A DNA stretch of 64,000 bases from contig JAIBEV010000146.1 in assembly GCA_019459505.1 (NCBI GenBank), positions 1 to 64,000 on the forward strand. Reading direction: 5' to 3'. The notes beneath the pieces were generated by a model. That model worked only from the letters and a program-made list of their open reading frames with translations, was not told where the DNA came from and did no database searches. A program made the position numbers and the translations under genes. The stretch's first letter is position 1; each line of letters starts with the position of its first letter. This DNA comes from Candidatus Paracaedibacteraceae bacterium. GTDB taxonomy: Bacteria; Pseudomonadota; Alphaproteobacteria; Paracaedibacterales; Paracaedibacteraceae. Below are positions 43,697-53,038 of this stretch, in pieces.

Positions 43697-44299
43697 ATGT
43701 TGAAAGATCTAATCGTGTTTTCCCCTCTTATCCCTTTTAAAAGAATTTTATTTATTTTTATCAGTGTTGTGACGCTGTCAGGTTGTTCGATGCAAGATGC
43801 CTTACATAGCGCCCAGAAAGAACGTCCTGTTTTAACAGCAGCGGGTGTTGTCCATGTTTGTCCGGACAATAAAATTGCTATTATTGAACGGGGTAAATTT
43901 CCCTATGGATTAGCTATGTTTGGAGGACATGTAGAATATGAATCCCCCCAGCAAGCTTTTGTCCGAGAAATTGCAGAAGAATTAAACATTACCCAAATTG
44001 ATAGCATGCAACTGATTGGAATTCATGGTGAGCCAGGGCGTGATCCCAGACAGCATTCCGTGGAAGCAACTTTTTCCTGTACAACGTCTCAAATTCCCGT
44101 TGCTGGGAGTGATGCTAAAGAAGTTCTTCTTTATAGTGTCGATGACTTAAATAGAAAAATTGATAAGATGATTTTTGCAGCTGATCATAAAGAGATTTTA
44201 AAGAATTATCTCAAAAATTTAAAATCCTGTAATCCTTGTAAAACTACTTGCAAAGTCGGTATTCCTCAATATATCCACTCTTTTCCGGACATGAACTAA
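43697..44299 (+). CDS. Nudix hydrolase predicted to be a lipoprotein
   Basis: A 200-residue protein with an N-terminal hydrophobic signal and lipobox TLSGC, the acylated Cys being residue 30. The mature part is a Nudix domain (about 45-185). The Nudix box at residues 76-98 is GGHVEYESPQQAFVREIAEELNI, wait-free of gaps, with G-x5-E-x7-REIxEE present and only the late Gly replaced by Asn. Metal-binding Glu residues are therefore intact. Nudix enzymes hydrolyse nucleoside-diphosphate-linked compounds and are nearly always cytoplasmic, so a membrane-anchored exported form is unusual. A C-terminal pair of CxxC-like Cys (SCNPCKTTC) may form disulfides. No close neighbour hints at the substrate. Confidence 0.85.
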   Translation: MLKDLIVFSPLIPFKRILFIFISVVTLSGCSMQDALHSAQKERPVLTAAGVVHVCPDNKIAIIERGKFPYGLAMFGGHVEYESPQQAFVREIAEELNITQIDSMQLIGIHGEPGRDPRQHSVEATFSCTTSQIPVAGSDAKEVLLYSVDDLNRKIDKMIFAADHKEILKNYLKNLKSCNPCKTTCKVGIPQYIHSFPDMN

Positions 44300-44301
44300 G
44301 G

Positions 44302-44326
44302 TTGACCCTTTAATTAAAAGGGTCAA
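44302..44326 (+). terminator. terminator hairpin of the Nudix gene
   Basis: TTGACCCTTT (44302-44311) pairs perfectly with AAAGGGTCAA (44317-44326) around a 5-base loop, followed by AGTTTTGCC, a weak T-tract. Confidence 0.7.
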
Positions 44327-44839
44327 AGTTTTGCCTTAAAAAAGAGGATCCTTGCTTTCCTTATGATTAAAATAAGGGAGAAAATTCCTTATAGATTATA
44401 TATTCTCCCTCAGAAAGGAGATACAGAGATTCTCGTAGACTTATTTTTTACTTTTCTCTTATTGCAGCTTATCTTATAGTAGGCTATGTTAAAAATAACA
44501 TTATACTTAAATTAAAATATAAATATAGGTAAGTTTTTAAATAAACTTAATGTTAAAATATAATAAAATTATTTTTATGTAGAGATGCTAGCCGCTGAAG
44601 CGGCTAATAGAAGAGATCTATAGAAATAAAAAATTGGTAAAGAGACAGTATTTATATCTATGGACTCTCCACTCTTTAAGGGTGTCTAAAATCTAAAGTT
44701 TTTATGGACTCAGCTTAAATATTTTAATATTTGACACTAGAAAAGTATTTTAATGTGTATAAAAAAATAAACAAATTAAATTTATAATATTCTTTTTTGT
44801 ATTAAATACTCGGTTTCTTCTTGTTCAAAGGATATATGA
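44327..44839. other. intergenic, very AT-rich, one GC-rich hairpin
   Basis: No open frame with a binding site is seen. TAGCCGCT-GA-AGCGGCTA (44589-44606) is a perfect inverted repeat in otherwise AT-rich sequence and stands out as an operator or processing-site candidate. AAGTTT/AAACTT further up is a weaker repeat. The kinase gene start at 44840 has AAGGA upstream. Confidence 0.45.
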
Positions 44840-46378
44840 ATGACGTATAAGCAACATCTCTTTTATAACGAATTTTACGATAATTCGGACGAGATGAGAG
44901 TAATGGTAATTAATAACCCTTATAATTTTAAAATAGTAAAGGTTACAAAAATTTTTTTGAAGATATCAGGGTATACAGAAGAGGAAGCCTATGATTTACC
45001 CTCTATGCAAAGTCTTTACCATCCTGATTGCTATGAAGCCCTGGAGCAAGCTCGAATCTTGTATTTAAAACAAGGTTTTCTCCATGAATGTGAATTAGCT
45101 TTCAAAGCGAAGAATGGTAATAAGATTCCGGTTTATCTTAACATTTTAGCCACAAAAGATAAGGATGGAAATATTCTCTTTAATCATTGTCTTTATAGAG
45201 AGGTGGGGGATGATGCGAATAACCGCATTTATAAGATTACTCAAGAACAACAATATCTTACCTCATTAAATAATTCTTTTACAGAATCTCATGCATTCTA
45301 TCAATATTTTTACGATTTTTATGAGAATGCGCCGGACATGTTTGCCTCATTTACAGGGGGAAAAGATGAAGATATCGCTACCATAGGCCTCACAAATTGT
45401 AATAATGCGTTAGCTCAGAAGCTGGGGTATACAAAGGAAGAAATTTTATCCCTCAATGTGTACAATTTATATCACCCGGACTGCCTGCCGGAAGTCAGAA
45501 GACTAAGACAGCATATTTTAAAACATGGATGTATAAATAATGCAGAGCTACAGCTTCAAAAAAGGAATGGTGATAAAGTTTATGTTTCTTTAAATGCCAA
45601 AGTTCAAAAAGATAGCCAAGGAAATATTATTGGTGGTGTGAGCATGTGGCGGGATATAGCAGACCTAGTGGAAACACGGTGTCAGCTTCAAGAAACCAAT
45701 AATTTATTGACTTTGCACAATGAGGAAATAAAAACATTGATGAATCTTATGTCCCATGATATTCAAGCACCCATACGGGCAATTGAAAATTTTACCCAAT
45801 TTATTCTAGAAGAAAGTGAGAAGCTTTTACCCCCTTCTTCTTTGAATTATCTTTATAAGGTCCGGGCCAATGTCCATAAACTTCATCATCTAAGCCAAGA
45901 TATTCTTTCTTATTTTTTTGGTGGCTCCGCCGCCAGCATAGAAGAAACAACGTTAACAGATATAATCAACCAAGTTGTGACCTATCTTGATTTACCGTCC
46001 GCCATAAAAATTAGTTTAGAAAATGGTAGCCAACCTTTTAAAACAAAAAAAATTCTTTTATCGCAAGTGTTCTATAATTTAATTTCTAATGCTGTTAAAT
46101 ATCACCATAATCCTGAAAAGGTGGAAATTTATATAAAAGGATTGGATAATAACACAGAGTGGATGTTTATTGTTAAGGATAATGGACCTGGCATTTCTCA
46201 AAAATTTCATGAGACTGTATTTGAACCTCTCAAGCGACTTCAAAATGATCAAAAAGTAGAGGGAAATGGCATTGGGCTTACTATTGTTAAGAAAATTATT
46301 ACCCAAGAGGGGGGTAAAATTAGCCTCGGTTCCCAAGAAGGCGAGGGTGCTATCTTTATTTTTACTTGGCCAAAATAA
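44840..46378 (+). CDS. soluble sensor histidine kinase with two PAS domains
   Basis: A 512-residue cytoplasmic kinase without membrane segments. Two PAS-like domains are tandem copies: SGYTEEEAYDLPSMQSLYHPDC (split by motif at about 43-64) and LGYTKEEILSLNVYNLYHPDC (195-215), each followed by KNGxK and GNI. The dimerisation helix carries the phospho-acceptor His306 in LMSHDIQAPIRAI. The ATPase domain has the N box NLISNAVKYHH, the G1 box DNGPGIS, an F box near TVFEPLKRLQ and the G2 box GNGIGLTIV. No response regulator is adjacent, so it is an orphan kinase. The input is unknown; the PAS domains show no obvious haem or flavin residues. Confidence 0.93.
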   Translation: MTYKQHLFYNEFYDNSDEMRVMVINNPYNFKIVKVTKIFLKISGYTEEEAYDLPSMQSLYHPDCYEALEQARILYLKQGFLHECELAFKAKNGNKIPVYLNILATKDKDGNILFNHCLYREVGDDANNRIYKITQEQQYLTSLNNSFTESHAFYQYFYDFYENAPDMFASFTGGKDEDIATIGLTNCNNALAQKLGYTKEEILSLNVYNLYHPDCLPEVRRLRQHILKHGCINNAELQLQKRNGDKVYVSLNAKVQKDSQGNIIGGVSMWRDIADLVETRCQLQETNNLLTLHNEEIKTLMNLMSHDIQAPIRAIENFTQFILEESEKLLPPSSLNYLYKVRANVHKLHHLSQDILSYFFGGSAASIEETTLTDIINQVVTYLDLPSAIKISLENGSQPFKTKKILLSQVFYNLISNAVKYHHNPEKVEIYIKGLDNNTEWMFIVKDNGPGISQKFHETVFEPLKRLQNDQKVEGNGIGLTIVKKIITQEGGKISLGSQEGEGAIFIFTWPK

Positions 46379-46458
46379 GCTGATTGTAAGGCCCGAGGCT
46401 AAGCATAGGTCTCACTGATCGTTTTATAATTTCTCTATATCTCACCTTTATAGCTGAG

Positions 46459-46500
46459 GTAGTATCTCACTTCTTTAATCAAGTGAGCTACTTAGTTTTT
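46459..46500 (+). terminator. hairpin and T-run after the kinase gene
   Basis: CTCACTT (46466-46472) pairs with AAGTGAG (46481-46487), extended imperfectly by AGTA and TACT, followed by AGTTTTTC. A second inverted repeat, CCTTTTTAGCTA (46523-46534) with TAGCAAAAAAGG (46548-46559), has one mismatch and is almost symmetrical. The rest of 46379-46685 shows no gene. Confidence 0.55.
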
Positions 46501-46685
46501 CTATTCTGACCAATTTTAATTCCCTTTTTAGCTAAAATAGTTATGGCTAGCAAAAAAGGCGGAAAAAAGCCAGTATTTACCCCTCTTCAATATTTATCTG
46601 CCTGAAAAATAATATTTTTATTGAAATCTTGGTGGTGTATTCCTACTTCATTTTTGTGATTATTAACCAAACGAGTGGGTAAGAT

Positions 46686-47546
46686 ATGTTGAGTAGAAAG
46701 AAATTTTCTGTAGTCGCTCTTGGTCTCCTGTTGCTGCAAGGTGTTCATGCAACTGAATATGTGCAACTGGAGGCAACCTCATGCTATGTTCCGGGTGACT
46801 TGTCTTCTGTGGGCAGAGAAATACAGACGTTACATGGAGAAGGGCTTATACAATATTTGGCAGGTTTTACCTCAGATAAAAGAGGCGGATATACACTTTT
46901 ATCTTCTAAAGATAAGAAAGCTTTATTGAAAAGCTTAAGAAGGGGGCAAAATCAACCTTTAATACTTCTCAATAAAGCTGCCGCTGAAGGTGATAAGGAA
47001 GCTAAACAATTTATTATTCGTCTTATATGGGATAATGCTGCGAAGTTTTCGGATGTTAATTGGTTCCAAGGAGCGCTTTCAACGATGGCAAACGTGAAGT
47101 TTCAGTCAGGAAGCTGGCTAGAAACTATAAAAAAATTTGAGATCAACTTTGGATTGGACAGAGAAGCCATTACTAATAATTTTGATGTGAGTAGAGAGTG
47201 TTTAAGTTATACTTTTATTGATACTCTTATTCTAAATCACTCAGAACTTCTGTATGACATATGTGTTGACTATTTATACCAAAAGTCTCAGGAACCTAAG
47301 AAATCTAGATTTAAATTACTCTTTCGCAAGGCTTCTTCATCTGCTCAGCCTAAATTTAATAGAAAAGAAACACAATTCTATAAATTCTCTCAGGTTATTA
47401 ACCCTGTTATTGCAAGAGAAGATTCTCTTTTACTAATGAGGTTAGTGAACACAGGATTTGATAGCGCATCTTATTCAAATCGCTATAGTCAAACTCAAAG
47501 CCAAGTAAAAAGTTTTCTCAAAGCCCTGCCCTATGTAAAGGATTAA
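46686..47546 (+). CDS. secreted protein of unknown function, 286 residues
   Basis: The N-terminus MLSRKKFSVVALGLLLLQGVHATEY is a good signal peptide with cleavage after VHA. The mature chain starts with a short Cys-containing stretch (ATSCYVPGDL), then is helical, with short alternating motifs such as LLNKAAAEGDKEAKQFIIRLIWDNAA that loosely recall a Sel1/ankyrin-like helical repeat. Basic patches (KKSRFKLLFRKASSSAQPK) lie near residue 205. No family is recognised. It is a single gene, convergent with the MATE transporter gene. Confidence 0.7.
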   Translation: MLSRKKFSVVALGLLLLQGVHATEYVQLEATSCYVPGDLSSVGREIQTLHGEGLIQYLAGFTSDKRGGYTLLSSKDKKALLKSLRRGQNQPLILLNKAAAEGDKEAKQFIIRLIWDNAAKFSDVNWFQGALSTMANVKFQSGSWLETIKKFEINFGLDREAITNNFDVSRECLSYTFIDTLILNHSELLYDICVDYLYQKSQEPKKSRFKLLFRKASSSAQPKFNRKETQFYKFSQVINPVIAREDSLLLMRLVNTGFDSASYSNRYSQTQSQVKSFLKALPYVKD

Positions 47547-47633
47547 TAAAAAACAGGTTAGAGGATAAAGAAGAGAGGCTTTATGCTTCTTTTCAGCCTT
47601 ATAAATGCATTTTATTCGGTTAGAATTTCAATC

Positions 47634-48968
47634 TTAATTGAGGCGAAGTTTTAACCATTTTTGGCTGCGATATCGTTGGTAAAAGAAACAGAAATTAAAG
47701 AATGCATATACAGTGACAATACCCCACACCTTTCCCGCTGAAAGATTGGTATAAGAAGTAATCAGTTTGACTGGTAAAACCGCAAATAGCCAAGCGGTTA
47801 TCGCATTGACCACCATAATAAATTTTGTATCTCCCGCTGATACTAATATTCCTGAAGTTACCCACACTAATCCATCAAAGAGGAAAAAAATCCATAATAA
47901 GCGCATGGCTAACTGAAATTCTTGTCCTAAAGAGCTAGTTGCCGGGATAGAAAATAAAGCACTTAAAGAATGGGGATAGATAAAAAGAGGGATAATCAGC
48001 AAGGCCATAACGGCAAAATGAATAGCCATGCCATTACGTAGCAGTGAACCAATTTCTTTAATTTTTTGTGCCCCGATAAGATTGGATGTAATGGCGATCA
48101 TGCCTTTTTGCAATCCTTCGCTGAAAAAGGAAAAAAGTAAAAAGAAAGAACTGCATAAATTTTGGATCGTAATAAAGTCATTCCCTACTGCCGCTAAAAT
48201 ATGGGCAATAATGGACCAGGCAACAATTTCCAACATATGGCCAATAGCAGCAGGGGTGCCTATACGCAGGCATTCTTTCATTAGTTTAAAATTTAAATGG
48301 TAGCGACGCGTGCCAAAGGTAAGACGATTCGAAGGCTTTAAAAAGACAATCAATAAAATTAAGGATTGTACCCCCGAAGCAGCAACGGTTGCAATGGCAC
48401 TGCCGATTGTTCCCAAAGGAGGAATCTTCTCTCCCCATCCAAAAATAAGGAAATAATTAAGTACAAGATTGACCAGATTACCGATGACCGCTGCAACGGT
48501 TACGATCAAAGTCTTGCCCTGGCCTACATAAAACCCTGATAGAGCTGTAAAGACTCCTTGTAAACAGCCAAAATACATAATTATCTTAAAGAAGATTAAG
48601 CCATGTTCGTGCAAGGCTTGTGGAATCAAGAGATCAGAAAATCCATAGGCAATCATTACAAACAATATTTGTGTTGCTAGAGCGAACCATATCATTTGCC
48701 ATACAGATTCGCCCATTTTATTATAATGTTTGAGGCCATTATTTTGTCCCACAAAAACCTCTGCAATGGAGGCCACCGAGGCAACACCAAATTGAAATAT
48801 GGCTGCAATCATACCTGCAGTCGCCATACCATTCATGGCTTCTAATGAATAGTCGGCTAGTAATAGACGATTAACAAACAACATTCCATGGCCCGACATA
48901 AATGTCATCATCATCGGAAATGAAATGCGCAAAAGATTTTTAAGAGATGTATCTGTAATAGCAGTCAT
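47634..48968 (-). CDS. MATE family efflux transporter
   Basis: A 444-residue inner-membrane protein with about 12 hydrophobic segments in two homologous halves, the MATE layout. The N-terminal half starts LLRISFPMMMTFMSGHGMLFVNRLLLADYSLEAMNG, with GMATAGMIAAIFQFGVAS and VGQNNGLKHYNKMGE (the family VGQ.NG motif). The second half repeats it from ECLRIGTPAAIGHMLEIVAWS with LIGAQKIKEIGSLLRNG. MATE proteins export cationic compounds using Na+ or H+ gradients; the substrate cannot be read. It lies after the ftsH terminator, so it has its own promoter, and its start is close behind that hairpin. Confidence 0.92.
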   Translation of the reverse strand: MTAITDTSLKNLLRISFPMMMTFMSGHGMLFVNRLLLADYSLEAMNGMATAGMIAAIFQFGVASVASIAEVFVGQNNGLKHYNKMGESVWQMIWFALATQILFVMIAYGFSDLLIPQALHEHGLIFFKIIMYFGCLQGVFTALSGFYVGQGKTLIVTVAAVIGNLVNLVLNYFLIFGWGEKIPPLGTIGSAIATVAASGVQSLILLIVFLKPSNRLTFGTRRYHLNFKLMKECLRIGTPAAIGHMLEIVAWSIIAHILAAVGNDFITIQNLCSSFFLLFSFFSEGLQKGMIAITSNLIGAQKIKEIGSLLRNGMAIHFAVMALLIIPLFIYPHSLSALFSIPATSSLGQEFQLAMRLLWIFFLFDGLVWVTSGILVSAGDTKFIMVVNAITAWLFAVLPVKLITSYTNLSAGKVWGIVTVYAFFNFCFFYQRYRSQKWLKLRLN

Positions 48969-48989
48969 AGTTTTGTAATTTTCATGCGT

Positions 48990-49013
48990 AAAAAAGGAGG
49001 CTTTAAACCTCCC
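48990..49013 (-). terminator. Rho-independent terminator of ftsH
   Basis: On the minus strand GGGAGG-tttaaag-CCTCC is followed by TTTTTT (48995-48990). It lies between the ftsH stop and the MATE start. Confidence 0.75.
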
Positions 49014-49034
49014 TTTTAATTTTTATTATAAACT

Positions 49035-50909
49035 TTATATTTCCACACCAACTTCTGGAACTTTTGATCGTTTCTTTGGTTGCGAATCAGGCAATATCCC
49101 CGTTGGTGCTACACCTTGCTCTAACAAGATTTTGATTTCTTCCCCACTTAAGGTTTCATGCTCTAATAAAGTTTTGGCCAAAAGCTCTAGCTTTTCTTTC
49201 TTTTCTTCTAAAAGTGCCCGAGCATCCTCATAGCACTTGCTTAAAAGATCTTGAACTTCTTCATCAATCAATTGCGCTGTTCTTTCGGAAATTTGCTTGC
49301 GTTGGGTTAAGGCTTGCCCCACAAAGGTCTCTTGTTGTTGGTCTCCATAAGTTTGGAATCCCAATTTATCGCTCATCCCACAGTCTACTATCATATAGCG
49401 AGCTGTTTGTGTTGCCATTTTAATGTCCTGATAAGCGCCTGTGGTTACATTGTCATAGCCAAAAAACATTTCTTCTGCCAGTCGTCCACCCATAGCAATT
49501 TTAATGTGGGTAACTAATTCCCCCCGTGATTCAGAAACTCTATCATCTTCGGGTAAACGCATGACCATTCCAAGAGAACGGCCGCGCGGTATAATTGTTG
49601 CCTTATGGATAGGGTCAGCATATTTTTCATAAAAAGCAATAATTGCATGACCGGCTTCATGATAGGCTGTTACACGCTTCTCTTTATCTGACATAGCAAG
49701 AGAACGACGCTCTGCGCCCATCATCACCTTATCTTTGGCTTGGTCAAAATCACTCTTATCCACCGATAATTTGCCGCGGCGAGCCGCTCTCAAGGCTGCT
49801 TCATTCACAAGGTTCATCAAATCAGCACCAGAAAATCCTGGGGTGCCGCGGGCAATAACACGCACATCCACATCTTGGGAAATTGGCGTCTTGCGCATAT
49901 GAACTTTAAGGATTTTCTCTCGCCCATTAATGTCTGGATTAGATACGGTCACTTGTCGATCAAAACGACCAGGACGAAGTAAAGCTCGATCCAAAACGTC
50001 GGGACGGTTTGTGGCCGCAACAATAATCACACCTTCGTTTTCTTCAAAGCCATCCATTTCCACCAAGAGTTGGTTCAATGTTTGTTCGCGTTCGTCATTT
50101 CCTCCGCCAAGGCCGGCACCACGATGGCGTCCAACCGCATCAATTTCATCAATGAAAACAATACAAGGTGCATTTTTCTTAGCTTGTTCAAACATATCGC
50201 GGACGCGGCTAGCACCCACGCCGACAAACATTTCCACAAAGTCGGATCCTGAAATGCTAAAGAAAGGCACATTGGCTTCACCCGCAATCGATCGAGCCAA
50301 TAAGGTCTTACCCGTTCCGGGAGGGCCAACAAGCAAAACACCCCGTGGAATTCGCCCACCCAAACGTTGGAACTTTTGAGGATCCTTAAGGAAATCTACA
50401 ATTTCTTCAAGTTCTGCTTTGGCTTCATCAATTCCCGCAACATCATCAAAGGTAACGCGAACGGATTTTTCTCCCATTAATCGGGCTCGAGACTTACCAA
50501 ATCCCATGGCTCGGTTACCCCCGGATTGGATTTGCCGGAAGGAGAAAAATGAAAAACCGATTAAAAGTAGTATGGGCAGCCATGATAAAAAGTAATGAAG
50601 GAAAGAAATGTCTTCCTCAGGTTTATCGTATTTAACCTTAACATTCTTGTCGATCATCTTGTTAGCAACGCTAGAATCATAAGGCGCAAAGGTTGAAAAA
50701 ACTTGGTTATCAGACAGGGTCCCCACGATGGTATTCCCCCGAATAACAACTTCTTTAACCTTACCGTCTTCCACATTCTTGACCATTTCAGAATAGGCCA
50801 TGGGCATAGCCGTTGGACGATTTCCTGTCCCAGGAATCATTTGAAATATAGAAAATATAATAGTTGCAATAAGAGCCCAAACAATTAGATTGCGTGATGA
50901 ATTGTTCAC
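49035..50909 (-). CDS. ftsH: ATP-dependent zinc metalloprotease FtsH
   Basis: Membrane AAA+ protease that degrades misfolded and regulatory proteins. I use GTG 50909, with GGGAGG nine bases upstream, giving 624 residues; the longer frame to 50996 has no signal-like start. TM1 is residues 8-25 and TM2 about 105-123. Walker A is GPPGTGKT (195-202), Walker [12 protein letters not shown], the second region of homology [20 protein letters not shown], and the zinc site HEAGH with a third ligand Asp downstream ([20 protein letters not shown] region). The length is normal. In many alphaproteobacteria tilS directly precedes ftsH; here a small secreted gene and 500 bp lie between. Confidence 0.97.
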   Translation of the reverse strand: MNNSSRNLIVWALIATIIFSIFQMIPGTGNRPTAMPMAYSEMVKNVEDGKVKEVVIRGNTIVGTLSDNQVFSTFAPYDSSVANKMIDKNVKVKYDKPEEDISFLHYFLSWLPILLLIGFSFFSFRQIQSGGNRAMGFGKSRARLMGEKSVRVTFDDVAGIDEAKAELEEIVDFLKDPQKFQRLGGRIPRGVLLVGPPGTGKTLLARSIAGEANVPFFSISGSDFVEMFVGVGASRVRDMFEQAKKNAPCIVFIDEIDAVGRHRGAGLGGGNDEREQTLNQLLVEMDGFEENEGVIIVAATNRPDVLDRALLRPGRFDRQVTVSNPDINGREKILKVHMRKTPISQDVDVRVIARGTPGFSGADLMNLVNEAALRAARRGKLSVDKSDFDQAKDKVMMGAERRSLAMSDKEKRVTAYHEAGHAIIAFYEKYADPIHKATIIPRGRSLGMVMRLPEDDRVSESRGELVTHIKIAMGGRLAEEMFFGYDNVTTGAYQDIKMATQTARYMIVDCGMSDKLGFQTYGDQQQETFVGQALTQRKQISERTAQLIDEEVQDLLSKCYEDARALLEEKKEKLELLAKTLLEHETLSGEEIKILLEQGVAPTGILPDSQPKKRSKVPEVGVEI

Positions 50910-51412
50910 AGTTTTAACCTCCCCGACGCATAATATATGGTTTCTAAAGGAAGATACATAGGGTTGATTTTGGATTCTTAAGAGTCTTTTGACCAAAAAA
51001 TTCTTCGATAGAAGCGTCTATCATTCTTATTCTTGATTAAAAGTTCTCCTTCAAATCCTCAATTCGAAAACCTCTATGGATCTCTTAGAAAACGATATAG
51101 AAGCGCGAACAATATTGCCTATCCCGTGAAGGATAGAGATAGATTTAATTTTATTATACACCAAAAAGCGTTAAAAGGGGGCTAATTTTTTCTGAGGTTA
51201 TTTAAGAAAAAAATAGTAAACAGTAAGGTGCTAAAATCTAAAATTTTTTCCTTATATAACCGAGCAATAAGAGAGAAATGAAGATGGCTAAGGGTATTAT
51301 TCTCTATTTAAGCAATTGAGATTTAGAAAGCGCAAAATTGATTTTTTTCTCAATAGGCTATATTTTTCTGACCGAGTAATCTCTTTTTATCAGGTTGAGA
51401 TGCCCGCGGCGG
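50910..51412. other. long ftsH upstream region, no gene identified
   Basis: 503 bases of AT-rich sequence between ftsH and the small secreted gene upstream. Minus-strand TTGAAG followed some 19 bases later by TAAGAA is the best promoter-like pair but is poor, and I could not make out a heat-shock promoter. The GGGGAGG ribosome binding site of ftsH is at its lower edge. No tRNA or convincing small gene was seen. Confidence 0.35.
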
Positions 51413-51790
51413 TCAAGCTTGGTTCTTCTCATTTGTTAAGATGCTTGATATTATACTTTCAAGTAATTCTTGAGTGCTTATTGGGGGGCAGTCGTACTTT
51501 ATGGTCAGAGGGCAAGGCTCAAGAGGGCGGGGCTCAATAATTTTTGGCTGTATAGGTTGCCACTTGAGAAATTTTCTCTCAAAATCTTTTAGCTGACTTT
51601 CTCCTGTTTCTTTCAGTATATTTTTTAAGTGACTGTAAGGCTCAGCTTTAACTGTACTCAATGATATTTCCTGGGCTTGAGGAGGTTTGTGCCCTTGAGT
51701 ATTTAAATCCTCTACCTCTTTAGCTCGAGAAAATGAGCCTATCAGAAAGCTAAGTATTAAAACAGATAATAGTATTGATTTGTTTGCCAT
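51413..51790 (-). CDS. small secreted protein of unknown function, 125 residues
   Basis: ATG 51790 has GGAGAG eight bases upstream and opens a signal peptide MANKSILLSVLILSFLIGSFSRAKE. The in-frame ATG at 51820 lies before the binding site and is not used here. The mature 100 residues contain many Glu, Lys and Pro, with a PxxP-like run (IIEPRPLEPCPL) and two Cys eight residues apart (CPLTIKYDC) that may form a disulfide. No family is recognised. It lies 38 bp downstream of tilS and may be read from the same transcript. Confidence 0.65.
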   Translation of the reverse strand: MANKSILLSVLILSFLIGSFSRAKEVEDLNTQGHKPPQAQEISLSTVKAEPYSHLKNILKETGESQLKDFERKFLKWQPIQPKIIEPRPLEPCPLTIKYDCPPISTQELLESIISSILTNEKNQA

Positions 51791-51828
51791 AAAATTCTCT
51801 CCTTTTTTTAATTCTGGCAAGTTTAGCT

Positions 51829-52977
51829 TTAATTTAGAAGAGGGTTTAAAAATCTTAACTTAAAGTTTAGATGAGAGGGAAGAGTGTTTAATATATACGA
51901 CGGAGCTGCAATTTTGCTCTCAGAATTAGCATGAAAAGATTGAGAAATAATGAATCGGTCTTGACGGAGATTCCCGTCTGATTCGATGATAGGAGCAAGC
52001 ATACCTCGAGGCTCACGCACTATGATGATAGTATCCTTTTTAGAAATGATATACCAGCCTGCCAGTGTTGTTCGCTTATCAGACTCAATTTTTTGAATTG
52101 CTGTCAGCGCTTTTTGTTTTGGTAAGGGATAGGGAGTTGTCACCATGCAATGGCATACACTTCTTAAGAATTCAATTTTTAGGGTTTGATCAAGGTGGTT
52201 AAAGGCAGCTTTATTAATTTTAAAATACCCCAAAGGGTCAATGAGGACGGATTGCACCACGAATTGACTAAGGACTAACCTAAGGGTTTCAATTTGTAAG
52301 GTTGACGTTTTAATTAAGGCCTTAATATGGTCAGCGGACAAATTTTGCTCTTCTAATTGCGGGCGATTTTGCCGCAAATAAGATCGTTGATATTTGAGGT
52401 TTTGATTAGAGGGATCAATCGCATAAGGAAGAGCGTGGAGGGTTGCATAATCTAAGATATGGTGTTTGCTGAATTCCAGTAAAGGACGGAGGATACGACC
52501 ACAGCGGCGATAAGACACAGGTAAAATTCCCCTGAGTCCCCTTATATCAGATTTCTTTTGAAGACGGCTAACTACGGTTTCCCATTGATCATCAAAATGA
52601 TGGCCAGTAAAGAGGTAAATAACACCCTGCTCATAACACCAGTTTTCAAGAAGTTTATAGCGGGCTTGGCGGGCTCGTTCTTGAATGCGCGTTGCAGGTT
52701 TCTCCCCTGTCCATTTTAAAATCACGCTGTTAATGTCAAAATCTTTGAGGCGTTGTTGAGTCAATTCAGCCTCATCGGTTGATTCTGACCGCAAGCCATG
52801 GTCGACAATTAGGGCTGTCATTTGACTCTGGGGGTAATCTCTTAACCATTCCTTTAGTAAATGGCACAATGTCATGCTATCCGGGCCACCGGATACAGCC
52901 ACGGCAATATGGCAATTCGGGCTAAATTTCCCCAAATTTATCATGGCCGCTGTAAAAGTAACTAAATCTAAAGACAT
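51829..52977 (-). CDS. tilS: tRNA(Ile)-lysidine synthetase TilS
   Basis: Modifies C34 of the CAT-anticodon tRNA-Ile to lysidine so that it reads AUA. The N-type ATP pyrophosphatase P-loop is VAVSGGPDSMTLCHLL near residue 27. Other conserved parts are ALIVDHGLRSESTDEA, ATRIQERARQARYKLLE and LFTGHHFDDQWETV. The C-terminal half is diverged. 382 residues is within the family range (320-440). No clear ribosome binding site precedes ATG 52977. It diverges from the TPR gene with only 61 bp between them, where both promoters must lie. Confidence 0.94.
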   Translation of the reverse strand: MSLDLVTFTAAMINLGKFSPNCHIAVAVSGGPDSMTLCHLLKEWLRDYPQSQMTALIVDHGLRSESTDEAELTQQRLKDFDINSVILKWTGEKPATRIQERARQARYKLLENWCYEQGVIYLFTGHHFDDQWETVVSRLQKKSDIRGLRGILPVSYRRCGRILRPLLEFSKHHILDYATLHALPYAIDPSNQNLKYQRSYLRQNRPQLEEQNLSADHIKALIKTSTLQIETLRLVLSQFVVQSVLIDPLGYFKINKAAFNHLDQTLKIEFLRSVCHCMVTTPYPLPKQKALTAIQKIESDKRTTLAGWYIISKKDTIIIVREPRGMLAPIIESDGNLRQDRFIISQSFHANSESKIAAPSYILNTLPSHLNFKLRFLNPLLN

Positions 52978-53038
52978 TGAAGAAAGCTTACGATTGCTTG
53001 ATAATTGTTATAAGGATATTACAACAGTTTAAACGCCT

